From Ruminococcus flavefaciens (GTDB taxonomy: Bacteria; Bacillota; Clostridia; Oscillospirales; Ruminococcaceae): DNA of 64,000 bases. A program made the translations under genes and the position numbers. The stretch lies in contig NZ_FNWV01000003.1 in the NCBI RefSeq assembly GCF_900108555.1, positions 279,214 through 343,213 of the forward strand, in the 5' to 3' direction. Under the pieces are notes generated by a model, which did not search any database, was not told where the DNA came from, and worked only from the letters and a program-made list of their open reading frames with translations. Of this stretch, positions 16,800-25,434 are shown piece after piece (within the stretch, counting starts at the first letter, position 1; each line of letters starts with the position of its first letter).

Positions 16800-18290
16800 A
16801 TGAAGCATTTATCTCTCAAGCTGCTTGCCGAAACGGTCGTAAGCAAAAGAAAAGCAATTAAGATGTCACAGGTGACACTGGCAGAAAAAACAGGCATCAA
16901 TCGTTCTATTATCTCCAGACTTGAAAGCGAGGATTATACACCCTCTGTGGATCAGCTCCTTGCGCTAAGTGAAGTTCTGGGTTTTGATAATGCCGATGTT
17001 TATGAAGATGACACCGTTGAGGTAAAGCCTGTGGAGCGCAAGAAGATCGCTGTAGCAGGAACTGGATATGTAGGCCTTTCTCTTGCAGTTCTGCTTTCAC
17101 AGCATAATGATGTTACTGCTGTTGATATTGTTCCTGAGAAAGTCGAGAAGCTGAATAACTGGATTTCTCCTATACAGGATGACTTCATTGAGCAGTATCT
17201 TGCTGAGCATGAAGAGAGAAAGCTTTCACTTAAAGCTACAACTGACGGAGAAAGTGCATATAAGGACGCAGATTTTATCATTGTAGCAGCTCCTACAAAC
17301 TACGACCCTAAGACAAACTATTTTGATTGTTCCGCTGTAGAGACTGTTCTGGAACTGATCAAGAAGGTTACAGGCAAAAAGAAGAAAAAGCCTACAGTAG
17401 TTATCAAATCAACTATTCCTGTAGGATATACAGTACAGGTTCGTGAGAAAGTTGGCATGGATAATATCATTTTCAGCCCTGAATTTCTCAGAGAATCCAA
17501 GGCTCTCTACGATAATCTCTATCCTTCACGTATAATAGTTGGTGCGGATGATAAGAACATGGCAGAAGCAGAAGTGTTTGCAAATCTTCTCGTGCAGGGT
17601 GCAATAAAGACAAACATTCCTGTTCTTTTTATGGCTACTACTGAAGCAGAAGCCGTAAAACTCTTTGCTAATACATACCTCGCCCTTCGTGTAAGCTACT
17701 TCAATGAGCTTGATACATATGCAGAAGTTAAGGGACTTAATACTCAAAATATTATCAAGGGCATTTGCCTTGACCCACGTGTGGGCGACTATTACAATAA
17801 TCCGTCGTTTGGTTATGGTGGTTACTGCTTGCCAAAGGATACAAAGCAGCTTCTTGCAAACTATCAGAATGTACCGCAGAATATGATGTCAGCTATAGTT
17901 GAGTCCAACAGAACCAGAAAGGACTTCATTGCTGATCGTGTTCTTCAGATGGCAGAATATTACAGTTACGGAAGTGACAATGAATATGACAGCAGTAAAG
18001 AGAAAAATGTTACTGTTGGCGTATATCGTCTGACAATGAAATCTAATTCGGATAACTTCCGTCAGAGTTCTATTCAGGGTGTTATGAAGCGTATCAAGGC
18101 TAAGGGCGCAACTGTTATCATTTACGAGCCAACACTTGAAAATGGCAGCACATTCTTTGGTTCAACAGTTGTTAACGATCTCAAGAAGTTCAAGAAGAAG
18201 TGCGGATGTATCATTGCCAACAGATACGATAGTGTACTTGATGATGTTGAAGAAAAGGTTTATACAAGAGACCTGTTCAGAAGAGACTAA
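16800..18290 (+). CDS. UDP-glucose/GDP-mannose-type dehydrogenase with N-terminal XRE HTH domain
   Basis: 496-residue fusion. Residues 1-68 are a Cro/XRE helix-turn-helix ([20 protein letters not shown]). From about 80 a nucleotide-sugar dehydrogenase begins with the NAD motif [12 protein letters not shown], followed by APTNYD, the KSTIPVG segment, the SPEFLRES motif and the catalytic Cys in GGYCLPKDT. The enzyme part should oxidise a UDP-hexose such as UDP-glucose to its uronic acid, feeding polysaccharide synthesis. ATG 16800 follows AGGAGGTAC. The HTH fits the palindrome at 16764-16780 as a self-repressing sensor, which is inference. Normal dehydrogenases of this family lack a DNA-binding domain. 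Confidence 0.88.
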   Translation: MKHLSLKLLAETVVSKRKAIKMSQVTLAEKTGINRSIISRLESEDYTPSVDQLLALSEVLGFDNADVYEDDTVEVKPVERKKIAVAGTGYVGLSLAVLLSQHNDVTAVDIVPEKVEKLNNWISPIQDDFIEQYLAEHEERKLSLKATTDGESAYKDADFIIVAAPTNYDPKTNYFDCSAVETVLELIKKVTGKKKKKPTVVIKSTIPVGYTVQVREKVGMDNIIFSPEFLRESKALYDNLYPSRIIVGADDKNMAEAEVFANLLVQGAIKTNIPVLFMATTEAEAVKLFANTYLALRVSYFNELDTYAEVKGLNTQNIIKGICLDPRVGDYYNNPSFGYGGYCLPKDTKQLLANYQNVPQNMMSAIVESNRTRKDFIADRVLQMAEYYSYGSDNEYDSSKEKNVTVGVYRLTMKSNSDNFRQSSIQGVMKRIKAKGATVIIYEPTLENGSTFFGSTVVNDLKKFKKKCGCIIANRYDSVLDDVEEKVYTRDLFRRD

Positions 18291-18306
18291 TACAAATAAA
18301 CATATT

Positions 18307-18376
18307 GCCCACGTACTATGTTTTCAAATGGCATGGAAAATCTGCCAGTGGAATGCATAGTATGTGGGCATCATTT
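18307..18376 (+). terminator. Terminator of the dehydrogenase gene
   Basis: GCCCACGTACTATG pairs with CATAGTATGTGGGC over a 35-base loop, followed by ATCATTTTTG. Confidence 0.7.
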
Positions 18377-18475
18377 TTGTTATGTTATTACAAAGTTTTC
18401 TGTTACCTCTTGAAATGTAAATTTTTTTGTTGTAAGCTGATAAGCAAAAGAAAACTACCTCAGGAGGTACATAAA

Positions 18476-19029
18476 ATGAAACATCCATTATACTCCGTAA
18501 GCATTGATGATATCCCGTTTACAGAGGTATGCACCTGCTCAGCTTTGTTGACAACCACGATGTTTCAAGAATTGCAACGATACTCACAAACAAAAATCAC
18601 ATTCCGCTTGTGTATGCGATAATGTTCGGAATGCCGGGAATACCGTGTATCTACTACGGAAGTGAATGGGGCGCAGAGGCTGACAAAAAGGACGGCGATC
18701 CTGCACTGAGAGTATCCTTCGACAAGCCCATAGACAACGAGCTTTCGGCGTATATCTCAAAGCTTGCAAAGATACACCGCGAGAGCAAGGCACTTTGCTA
18801 TGGTGATATAAGTGTACCTGTGCTCACAAATAAGCAGTGTATCATTCAGCGCAGATGCGATGACGAGAGGATACTTATCGCTATAAATGCTGAAGATCAG
18901 CCGTTTACAGCGCACTTCGATGCAGGCTGCGGCACGGCTGATGAGCTTATAACAGGTACGAAGCACGATTTCGGCGGTGGAAGCGAATTGCCGCCCTATT
19001 CGGCACAGATCTGGAAAATGGAAAGATGA
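18476..19029 (+). pseudogene. Internally deleted GH13 alpha-amylase-family enzyme
   Basis: An ATG with a strong AGGAGGTAC site starts MKHPLYSVSIDDIPFTE, then the frame fails. From about 18,529 another frame gives the C-terminal third of a GH13 enzyme: the FVDNHDVSR motif (conserved region IV), GMPGIPCIYYGSEWG, then a beta-sandwich C domain ending IWKMER at 19,029. The catalytic nucleophile and acid regions are missing. Roughly 17 N-terminal residues were joined to the C-terminal part out of frame, so this is a deletion pseudogene. An intact parent would probably be a maltogenic or neopullulanase-like enzyme; the exact type cannot be told. Confidence 0.8.
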
Positions 19030-19106
19030 ATTTATGCGTTTTTGACAATTGTTTTTTCGAAACTTTAAAGTAAAATGTGTATGATATACCGAATTCAAAA
19101 AAGCTA

Positions 19107-19135
19107 TTGACAAACTGAAATTCATGGATTATAAT
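19107..19135 (+). promoter_or_regulatory. Consensus promoter upstream of amt
   Basis: TTGACA (19107-19112), 17 bases, TATAAT (19130-19135): perfect consensus. Transcription would begin near 19,142 and meet a terminator hairpin within about 15 bases. Confidence 0.8.
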
Positions 19136-19155
19136 AGCATTGTAAACAGCAAGGG

Positions 19156-19190
19156 AGCTGCGGACAACAAAGTCCGCAGCTATTTTTGTT
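19156..19190 (+). terminator. Leader terminator directly after the amt promoter
   Basis: AGCTGCGGAC pairs with GTCCGCAGCT around AACAAA, then ATTTTTGTT. It lies about 15 bases past the predicted start, so it is either an attenuator for amt-glnN or ends a tiny RNA. Confidence 0.75.
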
Positions 19191-19210
19191 ATTAGTACTA
19201 ATTCCATACA

Positions 19211-19260
19211 CAAAGGGGTGTATGATGTACTGAGGTATCAGTGCGTCGTACACCCTTTTG
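19211..19260 (+). promoter_or_regulatory. 50-base fully paired hairpin in the amt leader
   Basis: Bases 19211-19233 pair with 19238-19260 in all 23 positions if G-U pairs are allowed, around the loop GGTA. The right arm ends CCCTTTTG. Several G-U pairs suggest selection for RNA rather than DNA symmetry. It lies 35 bases before the amt start. Confidence 0.65.
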
Positions 19261-19295
19261 AAATTTATGCTGTAACTTATCAAGGAGGTATTTCT

Positions 19296-21104
19296 ATGGA
19301 CTCTCAGACGATTTTACAACAAGCCATGGAAGAGACTAACGGTCTTTTGTTTGGCGTATGGTTCCTTATAGGTGCCGCACTCGTATTCTTTATGCAGGCG
19401 GGCTTCGCAATGGTGGAGACAGGCTTCACCCGTGCAAAGAATGCAGGCAATATCATCATGAAAAACTTAATGGACTTCTGTATCGGTACAGTTGTTTTCA
19501 TTCTCATAGGTTTCGGTCTTCTCTTCGGTGAAGACCTCGTCGGTATAATCGGACAGCCCGGATTTGATATCTTCACTTCCTACGGCAGCTTCGATTGGTC
19601 AAACTTCGTATTCAACCTTGTATTCTGTGCAACAACGGCTACTATCGTTTCAGGTGCAATGGCTGAACGTACAAAATTCTTATCCTACTGCGTATACTCA
19701 GCTATCATCAGTGCAGTCGTTTATCCTATCGAAGCTCACTGGGGCTGGGGCGGCGGCTGGCTCAGCCAGTGGGGCTTCCACGATTTCGCAGGTTCGGCAC
19801 ATATCCACATGGTCGGCGGTATCGCAGCTCTCGTAGGTGCAGCTATCCTTGGACCAAGAATCGGTAAATTCCACAAGACAAAGGACGGCGAGATCAAAGT
19901 AAACGCTATCCCCGGTCACAACCTTACGATTGGCGCACTTGGCTGCTTTATCCTTTGGTTCGGCTGGTACGGATTTAACGGTGCAGCTTGTACTTCAATC
20001 GATCAGCTCGGTTCAGTATTCCTTACAACAACAGTTGCTCCCGCAATCGCAACAGTAACTTGTATGATCTTCACATGGCTCAAATATGGCAAGCCTGATG
20101 TTTCAATGTGTCTTAACGCTTCACTTGCAGGTCTTGTAGGTATCACAGCTCCTTGTGATGTAACAGACTGCCTCGGTGCTTCAATAGTTGGTATCGTATC
20201 TGGTTTACTCGTTTGCTTCGGCGTATGGTTCCTTGATTATAAACTCCACATCGACGATCCTGTTGGTGCAGTTGCAGTTCACATGATGAACGGTATCTGG
20301 GGAACAATCGCAGTTGGTCTTTTTGCTAACCCTGAAGTTCCAGGTTATTCACTTGTTGACCAGAACGGTGACCAGCTTGCAGGTCTTTTCTACGGCGGCG
20401 GCTTCGGACTCCTCGGCAGACAGCTCACAGGTTTCGCAGCAATCGCAGTATTCACAGTTATTTCAATGTTTATCGTTTTCCAGCTTATCAAGCACACTAT
20501 CGGACTTCGTGCTTCCGAGCAGGAAGAGATCATCGGTCTCGATGTTACAGAACACGGTCTTATTTCCTCTTATGCAGACTTCGCTCCTGCACTTACAGAC
20601 GCAGGAATGTATGGCTACACTAAGGACGACGCAAAGAGCGTAAAGAAGGTCGGCACTCCTGAAGTACCTGCTGTTCCTGTTGACGAGGCAGTAGAAGTAA
20701 AGAATTACTCCGCACCTTCACCTGACGGCGCAACAAAGCTCACAAACATTGTAGTTATATTCAAACAGCAGAAATTACAGCAGTTCATCGAAGCTATGGA
20801 ACATATTGATGTCAAGGGCATCACAGTAACGAACGTTCTTGGCTGCGGAATGCAGAACGGACAGACAAACTACTATCGTGGTGCAGCTGTTGAGATGAAC
20901 CTGCTTCCAAAGGTAAAGGCTGAGATCGCAGTATGTGCAGTCCCTGTTGAAAAGGTAGTTGCAGCAGCAAAATCTGCTCTCTACACTGGAAACTACGGCG
21001 ACGGTAAGATGTTCATTTACGACATCGAGAACGTTATCAAGATCAGAACCGGCGAGGAAGGCTACAACGCACTCCACGACTCTGCTGAATGGGAAAAAGC
21101 TTAA
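19296..21104 (+). CDS. amt: Ammonium transporter fused to a PII signalling domain
   Basis: 602-residue fusion. Residues 1-420 are an Amt/MEP channel with about 11 membrane helices; typical segments include FFMQAGFAMVETGF, HWGWGGGWLSQWG, the pore His in SAHIHMVGG and the later HMMNGIWGT. After a Pro/Val-rich linker, residues about 490-595 form a GlnB-type PII domain with T-loop GQTNYYRGAAVEMNLLPK and the ATP/C-loop region NYGDGKMFIYDIENV. PII normally binds separately and blocks Amt when nitrogen is plentiful; fusion makes the gate part of the channel. ATG 19296 follows AAGGAGGTA. glnN is next on the same strand. Confidence 0.92.
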   Translation: MDSQTILQQAMEETNGLLFGVWFLIGAALVFFMQAGFAMVETGFTRAKNAGNIIMKNLMDFCIGTVVFILIGFGLLFGEDLVGIIGQPGFDIFTSYGSFDWSNFVFNLVFCATTATIVSGAMAERTKFLSYCVYSAIISAVVYPIEAHWGWGGGWLSQWGFHDFAGSAHIHMVGGIAALVGAAILGPRIGKFHKTKDGEIKVNAIPGHNLTIGALGCFILWFGWYGFNGAACTSIDQLGSVFLTTTVAPAIATVTCMIFTWLKYGKPDVSMCLNASLAGLVGITAPCDVTDCLGASIVGIVSGLLVCFGVWFLDYKLHIDDPVGAVAVHMMNGIWGTIAVGLFANPEVPGYSLVDQNGDQLAGLFYGGGFGLLGRQLTGFAAIAVFTVISMFIVFQLIKHTIGLRASEQEEIIGLDVTEHGLISSYADFAPALTDAGMYGYTKDDAKSVKKVGTPEVPAVPVDEAVEVKNYSAPSPDGATKLTNIVVIFKQQKLQQFIEAMEHIDVKGITVTNVLGCGMQNGQTNYYRGAAVEMNLLPKVKAEIAVCAVPVEKVVAAAKSALYTGNYGDGKMFIYDIENVIKIRTGEEGYNALHDSAEWEKA

Positions 21105-21114
21105 AAATACATGA

Positions 21115-21148
21115 GCAGGCTGCAAGCGACAGATAACTTGCAGTCTGC
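21115..21148 (+). other. Intercistronic hairpin between amt and glnN
   Basis: GCAGGCTGCAAG pairs with CTTGCAGTCTGC (12 pairs with one G-U). No T run follows, so it is more likely an mRNA-processing or stability element than a terminator. Confidence 0.5.
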
Positions 21149-21178
21149 CTTACAGAAAATGATCCGGAGGTAATTACA

Positions 21179-23266
21179 ATGGAAAAGATAACAGACTATT
21201 ATGGCTCAATGGTGTTTGACGACAGAATAATGAAAGCAACGCTTTCAGATAAAGTATACAGATCACTGAAAAGAACTATCGACAAGGGAACTCCCCTTGA
21301 TATATCCGTAGCAAATGCAGTTGCAGCTGCTATGAAGGAATGGGCAGTAGAAAAAGGAGCTACCCACTATACACACTGGTTCCAGCCAATGACAGGCGTG
21401 ACTGCCGAAAAGCACGACAGCTTCATCACTCCCGCTCCTGACGGCAGAGTTATCATGGAATTCTCAGGCAAGGAGCTCGTTAAGGGCGAGCCTGACGCTT
21501 CATCATTCCCCTCTGGCGGACTTCGTGCAACATTTGAGGCAAGAGGCTATACGGCATGGGATCCTACTTCATACGCTTTCATCAAGGACGGCACACTTTA
21601 CATTCCTACTGCATTCTGTTCATACACAGGTGAAGCACTTGACAAGAAAGTACCTCTCCTGCGTTCAATGGAAGCACTCAACAAACAGGCTCTGCGTATC
21701 CTGAAACTCTTCGGAAACACAAGCGTAAAGAGCGTAAAGACATCAGTTGGTCCCGAGCAGGAATACTTCCTCGTTGACCGTGATATGTGGAAAAAGAGAA
21801 AAGACCTTATCATGACAGGACGTACACTGTTCGGCGCAATGCCGCCTAAGGGACAGGAAATGGACGACCACTACTTCGGCTCTATCAAGCCAAGAGTTGC
21901 AGAGTATATGGCTGATCTCGATAAAGAGCTCTGGAAGCTCGGTATACTTGCTAAAACAAAGCACAACGAAGTTGCTCCTGCACAGCATGAGCTTGCTCCT
22001 ATATATGATACAACAAATATCGCAGCTGACCACAACCAGCTCACAATGGAAGTAATGCAGAAAGTCGCACTCCGTCACGGACTTGTTTGCCTGCTTCACG
22101 AGAAGCCTTTTGCAGGTGTAAACGGCTCAGGTAAGCATAACAACTGGTCTATATCCACAGATCAGGGTGAAAATCTGCTTTCTCCGGGCGAGACTCCTGC
22201 TGAGAATGCCCAGTTCCTGCTTTTCCTTGCAGCAGTTATCAAGGCTGTTGACGATTATCAGGATCTTCTCAGACTTTCAGTTGCTACCGCAGGCAATGAC
22301 CACCGTCTCGGTGCAAACGAAGCACCGCCTGCTGTTATCTCTATATTCCTCGGCGACGAGCTGACAGCAGTTCTGGACGCTATCGAAAAGGATAAGCCAT
22401 ACGGCGGCACAAAGAAGGAAAAAATGCAGCTTGGCGTTGATGTTCTGCCTAAGTTCAGCAAGGATAGCACTGACCGTAACAGAACTTCCCCATTTGCATT
22501 TACAGGAAACAAGTTTGAGTTCCGTATGCTTGGTTCTTCCAACAGTATCTCATGCGCAAATATCCACCTCAATGCAGCAGTAGCAGAGGAACTGAAACAG
22601 TTCGCCGATAAGCTTGAAAAGGCTAAGGACTTCAATAAAGCACTTCACGATCTTATCAAGAAGACAATTAAAGACCACAAGCGTATCATCTTCAACGGCA
22701 ACGGCTACGACGATTCATGGATAAAGGAAGCAGAGAAGCGCGGTCTCATGAATCTTAAAACGACCGCCGATGCTATGCCTAAGATCTGCGATAAAAAGAA
22801 TGTTGATATGCTCACATCTCATGGTGTATTCACCGAAGCTGAGATACAGTCACGCTGTGAGATAATGCTTGAGAACTACATCAAGACAGTAAATATCGAA
22901 GCTATTACTATGATAGATATGGCTCGCAAGGAGATAATCCCTGCCGTTGCTAAATTTGCTGCTGATACAGCTTCCGCAGTTGCAGTTAAAAAGAGCGTAT
23001 CAAAGGCAGCCTGCAAGTACGAGAGCAGCCTTGTTACCGAGCTTTCAGAGCTCATTGATGAAATGGACACTGCGACCACAAAGCTTGAAAAGGTAGCAGA
23101 TGATTTCAAGAAGCAGAAATCTATCATCAAGGCTTCCGAATTTGTCCGCGATACAATGCTCCCTGCAATGGATAAGCTCCGTGCAGCAGCTGACAAGGCT
23201 GAAACTCTGACAGCAGAGTCCTATTGGCCATTCCCTGCATATGACCAGCTCCTTTTCGGTGTTTGA
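21179..23266 (+). CDS. glnN: Glutamine synthetase type III
   Basis: 695-residue GSIII, the long form of glutamine synthetase found in Bacteroides, rumen clostridia and cyanobacteria. Typical signatures include THWFQPMTG near the N-terminus, GPEQEYFLVD, the active-site stretch NGSGKHNNWS and NRTSPFAFTGNKFEFR. It joins ammonium to glutamate using ATP. It follows the Amt-PII gene by 74 bases, forming an uptake-and-assimilation operon suited to low ammonium. GGAGGTAATTACA precedes the start. Length and motifs are normal. Confidence 0.95.
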   Translation: MEKITDYYGSMVFDDRIMKATLSDKVYRSLKRTIDKGTPLDISVANAVAAAMKEWAVEKGATHYTHWFQPMTGVTAEKHDSFITPAPDGRVIMEFSGKELVKGEPDASSFPSGGLRATFEARGYTAWDPTSYAFIKDGTLYIPTAFCSYTGEALDKKVPLLRSMEALNKQALRILKLFGNTSVKSVKTSVGPEQEYFLVDRDMWKKRKDLIMTGRTLFGAMPPKGQEMDDHYFGSIKPRVAEYMADLDKELWKLGILAKTKHNEVAPAQHELAPIYDTTNIAADHNQLTMEVMQKVALRHGLVCLLHEKPFAGVNGSGKHNNWSISTDQGENLLSPGETPAENAQFLLFLAAVIKAVDDYQDLLRLSVATAGNDHRLGANEAPPAVISIFLGDELTAVLDAIEKDKPYGGTKKEKMQLGVDVLPKFSKDSTDRNRTSPFAFTGNKFEFRMLGSSNSISCANIHLNAAVAEELKQFADKLEKAKDFNKALHDLIKKTIKDHKRIIFNGNGYDDSWIKEAEKRGLMNLKTTADAMPKICDKKNVDMLTSHGVFTEAEIQSRCEIMLENYIKTVNIEAITMIDMARKEIIPAVAKFAADTASAVAVKKSVSKAACKYESSLVTELSELIDEMDTATTKLEKVADDFKKQKSIIKASEFVRDTMLPAMDKLRAAADKAETLTAESYWPFPAYDQLLFGV

Positions 23267-23329
23267 TGATCTGAACACCGGAAAGAATTCTTCACAATAA
23301 CCACTCCTTGAAATAAATACAGCATGACT

Positions 23330-23372
23330 CCGAAGCTGACAGCGTAAAAACTGTTGGCTTCGGGGCTTTTTC
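23330..23372 (+). terminator. Terminator of the amt-glnN operon
   Basis: CCGAAGC...ACAG pairs with CTGT...GCTTCGG and is followed by GGCTTTTTC. Confidence 0.8.
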
Positions 23373-23418
23373 AGCAGGGTTATAATCATTTCCTATCGTT
23401 TGCAATGACTTTTTGAGA

Positions 23419-23448
23419 TTGGACAACCCCTATTTTCAATGTTATAAT
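23419..23448 (+). promoter_or_regulatory. Promoter of a short transcription unit
   Basis: TTGGAC (23419-23424), 18 bases, TATAAT (23443-23448). Transcription would start near 23,455 and end at the strong terminator about 200 bases later. Confidence 0.65.
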
Positions 23449-23454
23449 AAAACC

Positions 23455-23660
23455 ATACCAAAGAGGAAAGGGGCTGTACAAATGGTAACAAGCAAGGAAC
23501 CCATACAGCACATTTTCCGCTCAGTGCTCATTTGTACAGAGCGGATGTGGAAAGCAGAACGATGTTGAAGAAACTGCTTTCTGAATGCTCTTTGAAAAAT
23601 ATGTGCCATTAAAAGCTCCGCGCGAACTTCCATTAGGTTCGGGCGGAGCTTTTCTTATAG
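23455..23660 (+). ncRNA. Candidate small RNA or leader-peptide unit
   Basis: About 200 bases bounded by a good promoter and a strong terminator, with no large gene. CTGTACAAATG (23474-23484) is exactly complementary to CATTTGTACAG (23529-23539), while GCTGTA (23473-23478) can instead pair with TACAGC (23504-23509). TCCGCTC and GAGCGGA form another hairpin. A 28-codon frame, MVTSKEPIQHIF..., starts at ATG 23482 behind GAAAGGGG; its start codon lies inside the long pairing. It could be a regulatory RNA, a short peptide with an RNA thermoswitch-like start, or both. No known family recognised. Confidence 0.45.
23611..23660 (+). terminator. Strong terminator of the short unit
   Basis: AAAAGCTCCGC-CGAAC pairs with GTTCG-GCGGAGCTTTT with a single mismatch, followed by CTTATAG. 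Confidence 0.8.
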
Positions 23661-23692
23661 CTGTTAATAAACAAATATTATAGCGAAAGCAC

Positions 23693-23740
23693 TTGAAATA
23701 TAGATCTATATATGTTATGCTTATTATACTGATAGGAATT
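23693..23740 (+). promoter_or_regulatory. cymR promoter with two operator-like sites
   Basis: TTGAAA (23693-23698), 17 bases, TATGCT (23716-23721). The perfect palindrome ATATAGATCTATAT (23698-23711) fills the spacer. GATAGGAATT (23731-23740) lies 9 bases past the -10 and recurs at the cysK and serine acetyltransferase promoters. Confidence 0.65.
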
Positions 23741-23766
23741 GTGACAATATAAAGGAGAGGAACAAA

Positions 23767-24213
23767 ATGAGAGTATCATCAAAGGTCGAATGCGGTATTA
23801 TTGCACTTGTAGATATAGCCGTCAATTCAAGAAATAATAATATAGTAAAACTTAACGCAGTATCAAAGAGGAATAATATTTCAGCAAAATATCTTGAACA
23901 GATCGTACCGCTTCTGAAACACGCTGATTTTCTGAGAAGCGTTAAAGGCTCGGGCGGCGGATATGCTCTTGCCCGTGATCCTGCTCAGATAACAATAAAT
24001 GAGATAGTAAACGCTCTTGATGATACGATCTTTGCACCTTCTGTATTCAATGGTCAGCTTGATGCTACAGCTACAGAAACAATATCAGAGTGTTTGTGGA
24101 CGCCTGTAAATGACTATCTTCAGCAGTTCTCACAAAAACTGACACTGAAAGATCTTGCAGATAAATATATCGAGAAACAAACGGACGCACTTGAACCTAT
24201 GTATTACATATGA
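23767..24213 (+). CDS. cymR: Rrf2-family regulator, CymR-like
   Basis: 148-residue Rrf2 regulator: winged helix at residues 1-80 with the recognition segment NISAKYLEQIVPLL and the GSGGGYAL wing. The Cys cluster that holds the Fe-S centre in IscR is absent, which argues for the CymR branch that senses cysteine status, in Bacillus and Staphylococcus through a complex with CysK. cysK is the next gene, convergent. The shared GATAGGAATT boxes and the palindrome in its own promoter support autoregulation plus control of cysK and the acetyltransferase gene. The symbol is by analogy. Confidence 0.82.
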   Translation: MRVSSKVECGIIALVDIAVNSRNNNIVKLNAVSKRNNISAKYLEQIVPLLKHADFLRSVKGSGGGYALARDPAQITINEIVNALDDTIFAPSVFNGQLDATATETISECLWTPVNDYLQQFSQKLTLKDLADKYIEKQTDALEPMYYI

Positions 24214-24220
24214 ATACAAC

Positions 24221-24266
24221 ATATCCCGAAGCAGTTCAAAAGGAACTGTTTCGGGATATTTTTTGT
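24221..24266 (+). terminator. Terminator of the Rrf2 gene
   Basis: ATATCCCGAA-CAGTTC pairs with GAACTG-TTCGGGATAT, followed by a TTTTTTG run. Confidence 0.85.
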
Positions 24267-24278
24267 TATATTATGGCA

Positions 24279-24312
24279 TAAAAACAGCTCAAACCCTAAG
24301 GTCTGAGCTGTA
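24279..24312 (-). terminator. Terminator of cysK
   Basis: ACAGCTCA and TGAGCTGT (24284-24311) form a hairpin; read on the minus strand it is followed by TTTTTATG. Confidence 0.75.
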
Positions 24313-24318
24313 TGTTTA

Positions 24319-25251
24319 TCAGTCGTTGAAAAGTGGTGTAGAATAGTATCTGTCACCGCTGTCGGGAAGCAGAGCAACTATTGTCTTACCCTTGTTCTCA
24401 GGTCTCTTTGCAAGCTCTAAAGCTGCATAATAAGCAGCACCTGCGGAGATACCAACGAGTATGCCTTCCTGCTTTGCAATGAGCTTTGATGTTTCAAATG
24501 AATCCTCGTTTGAAACTGCGATAACCTCGTCATATACATCGGTATTGAGAGTCTTTGGAACAAATCCTGCACCGATACCCTGTATCTTGTGCGGACCTGC
24601 TGTGCCCTTTGAAAGAACAGGAGAATCCTCAGGCTCAACTGCAACTACCTTTACGTTTGGATTTTGAGATTTAAGGTATTCACCTGTACCTGTTACTGTA
24701 CCGCCTGTACCTACACCTGCAACAAAGATATCTACCTTTCCGTCGGTATCGTTCCATACCTCGGGACCTGTTGTAAGTCTGTGTATCTCAGGGTTTGCAG
24801 GGTTCTCAAACTGCTCGGGAACGAAGCTGTCGGGAGTTTCCTTTGCAAGCTCCTCAGCCTTTGCGATAGCACCCTTCATGCCCTTTGAGCCTTCTGTGAG
24901 AACTATCTCTGCACCGTAAGCCTTGAGGATATTTCTTCTCTCAACACTCATGGTCTCAGGCATTGTAAGGATTATCTTATAGCCCTTTGCAGCTGCGATA
25001 GAAGCGAGACCGATACCTGTATTGCCCGATGTTGGCTCGATGATAGTTGCGCCCTTTTTGAGAACTCCTCTTTTTTCTGCGTCCTCGATCATAGCAAGAG
25101 CAATTCTGTCCTTTACGCTTCCTGCGGGGTTGAAGTATTCAAGCTTAGCAAGTACAGTTGCGTTTATTCCCTGTGATTTTTCAATGTTTGTGAACTCAAC
25201 AAGCGGTGTATTACCGATAAGACCTGTTGCACCCTTATAAATCTTTGACAT
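24319..25251 (-). CDS. cysK: Cysteine synthase (O-acetylserine sulfhydrylase)
   Basis: 310-residue PLP enzyme making cysteine from O-acetylserine and sulfide. The PLP Lys is in [12 protein letters not shown] (about residue 43), the substrate loop is [10 protein letters not shown], the phosphate-binding loop [10 protein letters not shown], and the C-terminal [10 protein letters not shown] is typical. Its substrate would come from the acetyltransferase at 34,088-35,032, which shares an operator box. CysK also acts as co-repressor partner of CymR in other Firmicutes, and the Rrf2 gene is adjacent. GGAGGAAAATATT precedes the start. Confidence 0.95.
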   Translation of the reverse strand: MSKIYKGATGLIGNTPLVEFTNIEKSQGINATVLAKLEYFNPAGSVKDRIALAMIEDAEKRGVLKKGATIIEPTSGNTGIGLASIAAAKGYKIILTMPETMSVERRNILKAYGAEIVLTEGSKGMKGAIAKAEELAKETPDSFVPEQFENPANPEIHRLTTGPEVWNDTDGKVDIFVAGVGTGGTVTGTGEYLKSQNPNVKVVAVEPEDSPVLSKGTAGPHKIQGIGAGFVPKTLNTDVYDEVIAVSNEDSFETSKLIAKQEGILVGISAGAAYYAALELAKRPENKGKTIVALLPDSGDRYYSTPLFND

Positions 25252-25282
25252 AATATTTTCCTCCTTCTGATAGTAAACTAAT

Positions 25283-25331
25283 AATTCCTATCTGTTAACT
25301 ATATTATACACCTGTTTCAGTCTGAAATCAA
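25283..25331 (-). promoter_or_regulatory. cysK promoter with GATAGGAATT operator
   Basis: On the minus strand TTGATT (25331-25326), 17 bases, TATAAT (25308-25303). The 10-mer GATAGGAATT (25292-25283) lies 10 bases downstream of the -10, where a bound repressor would block initiation or escape. Confidence 0.72.
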
Positions 25332-25394
25332 GTCCCTTGAATATTCTTTTTGTTTATTCTGAGTTATAGATTTTGGTTATAACTGTACTGCCCG

Positions 25395-25432
25395 TGAAAA
25401 ACAAGTAAAGCACGAACTAAAGTCCGTGCTTT
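25395..25432 (-). terminator. Terminator of the sulfur-carrier operon
   Basis: AAAGCACG pairs with CGTGCTTT (25407-25432); on the minus strand a TTGTTTTTC tract follows. Confidence 0.65.
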
Positions 25433-25434
25433 GC

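Noticed and set aside
16647..16878. Repeated 12-mer CACAGGTGACAC upstream of and within the HTH-dehydrogenase gene as a second operator
   Set aside because: The inner copy is explained by codons for Ser-Gln-Val-Thr; chance is possible and symmetry is weak upstream.
19156..19260. Glutamine riboswitch or ANTAR target in the amt leader
   Set aside because: The glnA-motif core was not seen, and the AACAAA hexaloop lacks the G expected at the fourth position of ANTAR targets.
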